Below are positions 61,313-64,000 of a stretch of DNA of 64,000 nucleotides, piece after piece; position 1 is the stretch's first letter, and every line of letters starts with the position of its first letter. This DNA is from Cellulomonas soli (GTDB lineage Bacteria; Actinomycetota; Actinomycetes; Actinomycetales; Cellulomonadaceae). The stretch covers positions 372,001 through 436,000 of the forward strand of contig NZ_JACBZJ010000001.1 of the NCBI RefSeq assembly GCF_013409305.1. Direction: 5' to 3'. The translations under genes and the position numbers were made by a program. Below the pieces are notes generated by a model that did not search any database, had not been told where the DNA came from, and saw nothing but the letters and a program-made list of their open reading frames with translations.

Positions 61313-63325
61313 GTGACCCAGATCGCCAGCCTGCCCAAGCGGCTGCTCGTCGGGCAGCCGCTGCGCAGCGACCGCCTCGGCGACACGCTGCTGCCCAAGC
61401 GCCTCGCCCTGCCCGTCTTCTGCTCCGACCCGCTGTCCTCGAACGCGTACGCCACGCAGGAGATCCTGCTGGTGCTCTCCCTCGGCGGGGTGGCGCTGCT
61501 GCACCTGACGATCCCGGTCGCGGCGGCGGTCATCGTCCTGCTGCTCGTCGTCGTCGTGTCCTACCGGCAGACCTGCTACGCCTACCCGGGCGGCGGCGGC
61601 GCGTACGCGGTCAGCCGGGCGAACCTCGGGCAGCGCGCGGCCCTCGTCGCGGCGGCCGCGCTCCTCGTCGACTACGTGCTCACGGTCGCCGTCTCGATCG
61701 CGGCCGGCGTCTCCAACATCGTCTCGGCCTTCCCGACGCTGGCCCCCTTCGCGGTGGAGATCTCGGTCGCGCTGGTGGTGCTCATGACGCTGGCGAACCT
61801 GCGCGGCGTCAAGGAGTCCGGGAGCGCGTTCGCCGTGCCCACGTACGGGTTCGTGATCGCGGTGTTCACGATGATCGCCGTCGGGATCGCGCAGACCCTG
61901 CTCGGGCACGCACCCGTCGCCGAGTCCGCGAGCCTGAGCGTGCAGCCGGTCGGCGAGCACGTCGGCGTCCTGGCCCTCGTCGCGATCGGCCTGCGCGCGT
62001 TCGCCTCGGGCTGCACCGCCCTGACCGGCGTCGAGGCCGTCAGCAACGGGGTGCCGAACTTCCGGACGCCGAAGAGCAAGAACGCCGCCGGCACCCTCGG
62101 CATCATGGCCGTGCTCACCGTGACGATGTTCGCGGGCCTGACCGCGCTGGCCCTGGTCTCGCACGTGCACATCGCCGACGACGCCGCCCGGCTCATCGGG
62201 GCGCCCGAGGGGTACCACCAGCGCACCGTGATCGCCCAGGTCGCCGGGGCCGTGTTCGGCACCGGCAGCGTCGGCTTCTACGTGGTGCAGGTGTTCACCG
62301 CGCTGATCCTCGTGCTCGCGGCCAACACGGCGTTCAACGGCTTCCCGGTGCTGGCCTCGATCCTCGGCCAGGACGGCTACCTGCCCCGCCAGCTCGCCCG
62401 GCGCGGGGACCGCCTCGTGTTCAGCAACGGCATCATCATCCTGGCCTCGGCCGCCGTGGTCCTGCTCATGGCGTTCCGCGCGGACCCCAACAGGCTCATC
62501 CAGCTGTACATCCTCGGCGTGTTCGTCTCGTTCACCCTGAGCCAGGCCGGCATGGTCCGGCACTGGACGAGCGAGCTGCGGCTCGCGCCGGCGGCCGCCC
62601 GGGGACGAATGCGGCGCGCACGGGTCGTCAACGGCGGCGGGGCCGCGTTCACCGCGGTCGTGCTCGTCGTGGTCATCAGCACCAAGTTCACGCACGGCGC
62701 GTACCTCGTCGTCATCGCGATGCCCATCCTGTACGCGGCCATGCAGGGGGTGCGCCGGCACTACACCCGCGCCGACGCCGAGGTCACCCCCGGTCCGGAG
62801 GGCGTTCCGCTGCCGAGCCGCGTGCACGCGGTCGTGCTCGTCTCACGCATCAGCCGCCCCGCCCTGCGCGCCCTCGCCTTCGCCCGGGCGACCCGGCCGT
62901 CGACGCTGCGGGCCCTGACCGTACGCACCAGCCCGGAGGAGACCGACCGGCTCGTCGCGGACTGGACCGCACGCGACGTGCCCGTGCCGCTCACCGTGCT
63001 CGACTCCCCCTACCGCGACATCACCCGACCGGCGCTCGAGCACATCGCGGCGATCCGACGGGACAGCCCGCGCGACGTCGTGGCGGTGTTCCTGCCCGAG
63101 TACGTCGTCGACCGCTGGTGGGAGCAGCTGCTGCACAACCAGAGCGCGCTGCGCCTGAAGACCCGGCTGCACTTCATGCCGGGGGTCATGGTGACGTCGG
63201 TGCCCTGGCAGGCGGGGTTCGACCCCGCGGACGGCGTCGCACCCCGGGTCGGGGTCGATCCCGGGACCGTGCGACCCGCGCAGGACGACCTCCCGATGGG
63301 CGCACCGGTCGTCGCGAGCCGGTGA
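61313..63325 (+). CDS. APC-superfamily transporter, KimA-like K+ symporter
   Basis: 670 residues from a GTG; a GTG at 61289 would add 8 residues. KimA signatures: LVGQPLRSDRLGDTLLPK, VFCSDPLSSNAYATQEIL, CYAYPGGGGAYAVSRANLG, SGCTALTGVEAVSNGVPNF and NTAFNGFPVLASILGQDGY. About 12 membrane helices, then a cytoplasmic domain of about 150 residues (VHAVVLVSRISRPALRALA) of the type that binds c-di-AMP in Bacillus KimA. Probable high-affinity K+/H+ symporter. Followed 28 bp later by a KdpD-like sensor gene. Confidence 0.82.
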   Translation: MTQIASLPKRLLVGQPLRSDRLGDTLLPKRLALPVFCSDPLSSNAYATQEILLVLSLGGVALLHLTIPVAAAVIVLLLVVVVSYRQTCYAYPGGGGAYAVSRANLGQRAALVAAAALLVDYVLTVAVSIAAGVSNIVSAFPTLAPFAVEISVALVVLMTLANLRGVKESGSAFAVPTYGFVIAVFTMIAVGIAQTLLGHAPVAESASLSVQPVGEHVGVLALVAIGLRAFASGCTALTGVEAVSNGVPNFRTPKSKNAAGTLGIMAVLTVTMFAGLTALALVSHVHIADDAARLIGAPEGYHQRTVIAQVAGAVFGTGSVGFYVVQVFTALILVLAANTAFNGFPVLASILGQDGYLPRQLARRGDRLVFSNGIIILASAAVVLLMAFRADPNRLIQLYILGVFVSFTLSQAGMVRHWTSELRLAPAAARGRMRRARVVNGGGAAFTAVVLVVVISTKFTHGAYLVVIAMPILYAAMQGVRRHYTRADAEVTPGPEGVPLPSRVHAVVLVSRISRPALRALAFARATRPSTLRALTVRTSPEETDRLVADWTARDVPVPLTVLDSPYRDITRPALEHIAAIRRDSPRDVVAVFLPEYVVDRWWEQLLHNQSALRLKTRLHFMPGVMVTSVPWQAGFDPADGVAPRVGVDPGTVRPAQDDLPMGAPVVASR

Positions 63326-63353
63326 GCAGGCGCCCGCGTGCCAGGCTGAGCAC

Positions 63354-64000
63354 ATGAGCAGCCCATCGGGGTACGCGACGAGCGCCGCGGCGTCGCGCCT
63401 GACCCGGCTGTCACGGACCCGGCGCGGCACCGCGGTCGTCGTGCTGCTGGTCGCGCTGCCCGTGCTGACCGCGGCGGTCGTGGGCAGCAGCGAGCTGTCG
63501 CTGGGCAGCGCCCTCATGCTCTACGTCCTGCTGGTCGTGGTCGTCGCCTCCGTCGGGGGCATCGGTCCCGGGGTGCTCGCGGCCGTCGCCTCGGCGCTCA
63601 CGGCGAACTGGTTCCTCATCCCGCCGCGGCACACGCTCGCGATCGAGAACCGGGACGCGGTCCTCGAGCTCGTGGTGTTCCTGGCCGTCTCGCTCATCGT
63701 GAGCGTCACGGTCGAGCTCGCGGCACGTGAACGCGCCACGGCGAGCCGCTCCGCACTGGAGGCGCGGGTGCTCGCCGACGTCTCGGCGCGCGCACCCGGG
63801 GACCTGCGGCCGGCCGACGTGCTCGAGGAGGTCCGCCGCGCGTTCGCGATGGTGGCGGTCGCCCTGGTCCGCACCCGCCCCGGACGGACGGAGGAGGTCG
63901 TGGCCTCGGTCGGCACGATGCCGGTCGGGCACGTACCCGCAGCGCCGCCGGTCGAGCGTTACTCCGGCGCCGTGCCTGCCGAGCCCGTCCAGCCGGCCGC
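63354..64000 (+). CDS. DUF4118 (KdpD-like) sensor protein, cut by window end
   Basis: 215 residues are visible and the frame is open at the edge. Four short hydrophobic segments (AVVVLLVALPVLTAAVV; ALMLYVLLVVVVASVGG; VLAAVASALTANWFLIPP; AVLELVVFLAVSLIVSVTV) form the DUF4118 module of KdpD, including FLIPPRHTLAIE. The KdpD/Usp N-terminal domains are missing, and a GAF-like region begins near 150. Probably a histidine kinase. Only 28 bp after the KimA-like gene, so they are likely co-transcribed. Confidence 0.8.
   Translation, partial: MSSPSGYATSAAASRLTRLSRTRRGTAVVVLLVALPVLTAAVVGSSELSLGSALMLYVLLVVVVASVGGIGPGVLAAVASALTANWFLIPPRHTLAIENRDAVLELVVFLAVSLIVSVTVELAARERATASRSALEARVLADVSARAPGDLRPADVLEEVRRAFAMVAVALVRTRPGRTEEVVASVGTMPVGHVPAAPPVERYSGAVPAEPVQPA

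Overview
The window is very GC-rich, densely packed actinobacterial chromosome. A WhiB1-type iron-sulfur regulator beside a PdtaS-type kinase, the HemQ/[2Fe-2S] ferrochelatase pair of the coproporphyrin haem route, DUF2505, DUF4349 and SCO7613-type proteins, frequent GTG starts and a CelR-type operator in front of a sugar ABC transporter all point to a soil or plant-litter actinomycete. Cellulomonas or a close relative is my best guess. I see no phage, insertion sequence, CRISPR array, rRNA or tRNA gene.

Layout. 1-3.3 kb: 3' part of an EccC/FtsK-like three-module ATPase, then a small membrane protein. 4.0-6.6 kb: whiB1 facing pdtaS across a strong shared terminator, then a DUF2505 protein. 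7.0-11.5 kb: cello-oligosaccharide-type ABC importer (lipoprotein plus two permeases) and a CelR-like LacI repressor, with a near-consensus CelR operator upstream. 11.5-18.7 kb: putA with a divergent PAS/AraC regulator, a small secreted protein, a glutamate-type dehydrogenase and a META/YbaY protein. 18.8-24.9 kb: luciferase-like monooxygenase, hemH-hemQ, a flavodoxin, MarR, an NYN-domain protein and a lipoprotein hydrolase.

25-37.6 kb is a complete nitrate-assimilation locus on the minus strand: narK-nasA-FAD/NAD reductase, then (after two plus-strand genes, DUF1697 and HIT) nirB-nirD-siroheme synthase-HemD/winged-helix-CbiX. The second operon makes both nitrite reductase and its sirohaem. 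A well-spaced GlnR-like box lies 53 bp before nirB. 37.7-43.3 kb: ppk2-nhaA, a family A polymerase-like protein, and a DsbA-SDR pair. 43.3-52.5 kb: a 1633-residue membrane protein, ogt, an MscS channel with a long disordered tail, and alkA.

52.6-64 kb: a DUF4349 lipoprotein; a 636-residue P-loop protein that looks like a distant PEP-carboxykinase relative (DUF4914-like) behind paired palindromes; a universal stress protein; a YibE/F membrane protein fused in frame to gluconokinase; TetR; then an ion-transport group: corA, preceded by a possible proline-containing 10-codon leader ORF, a KimA-like K+ transporter, and the start of a DUF4118 (KdpD-like) protein cut by the window edge.

The most notable items are the YibE/F-gluconokinase fusion, the PEPCK-like protein and its operators, the corA leader ORF, and the readable CelR and GlnR sites.
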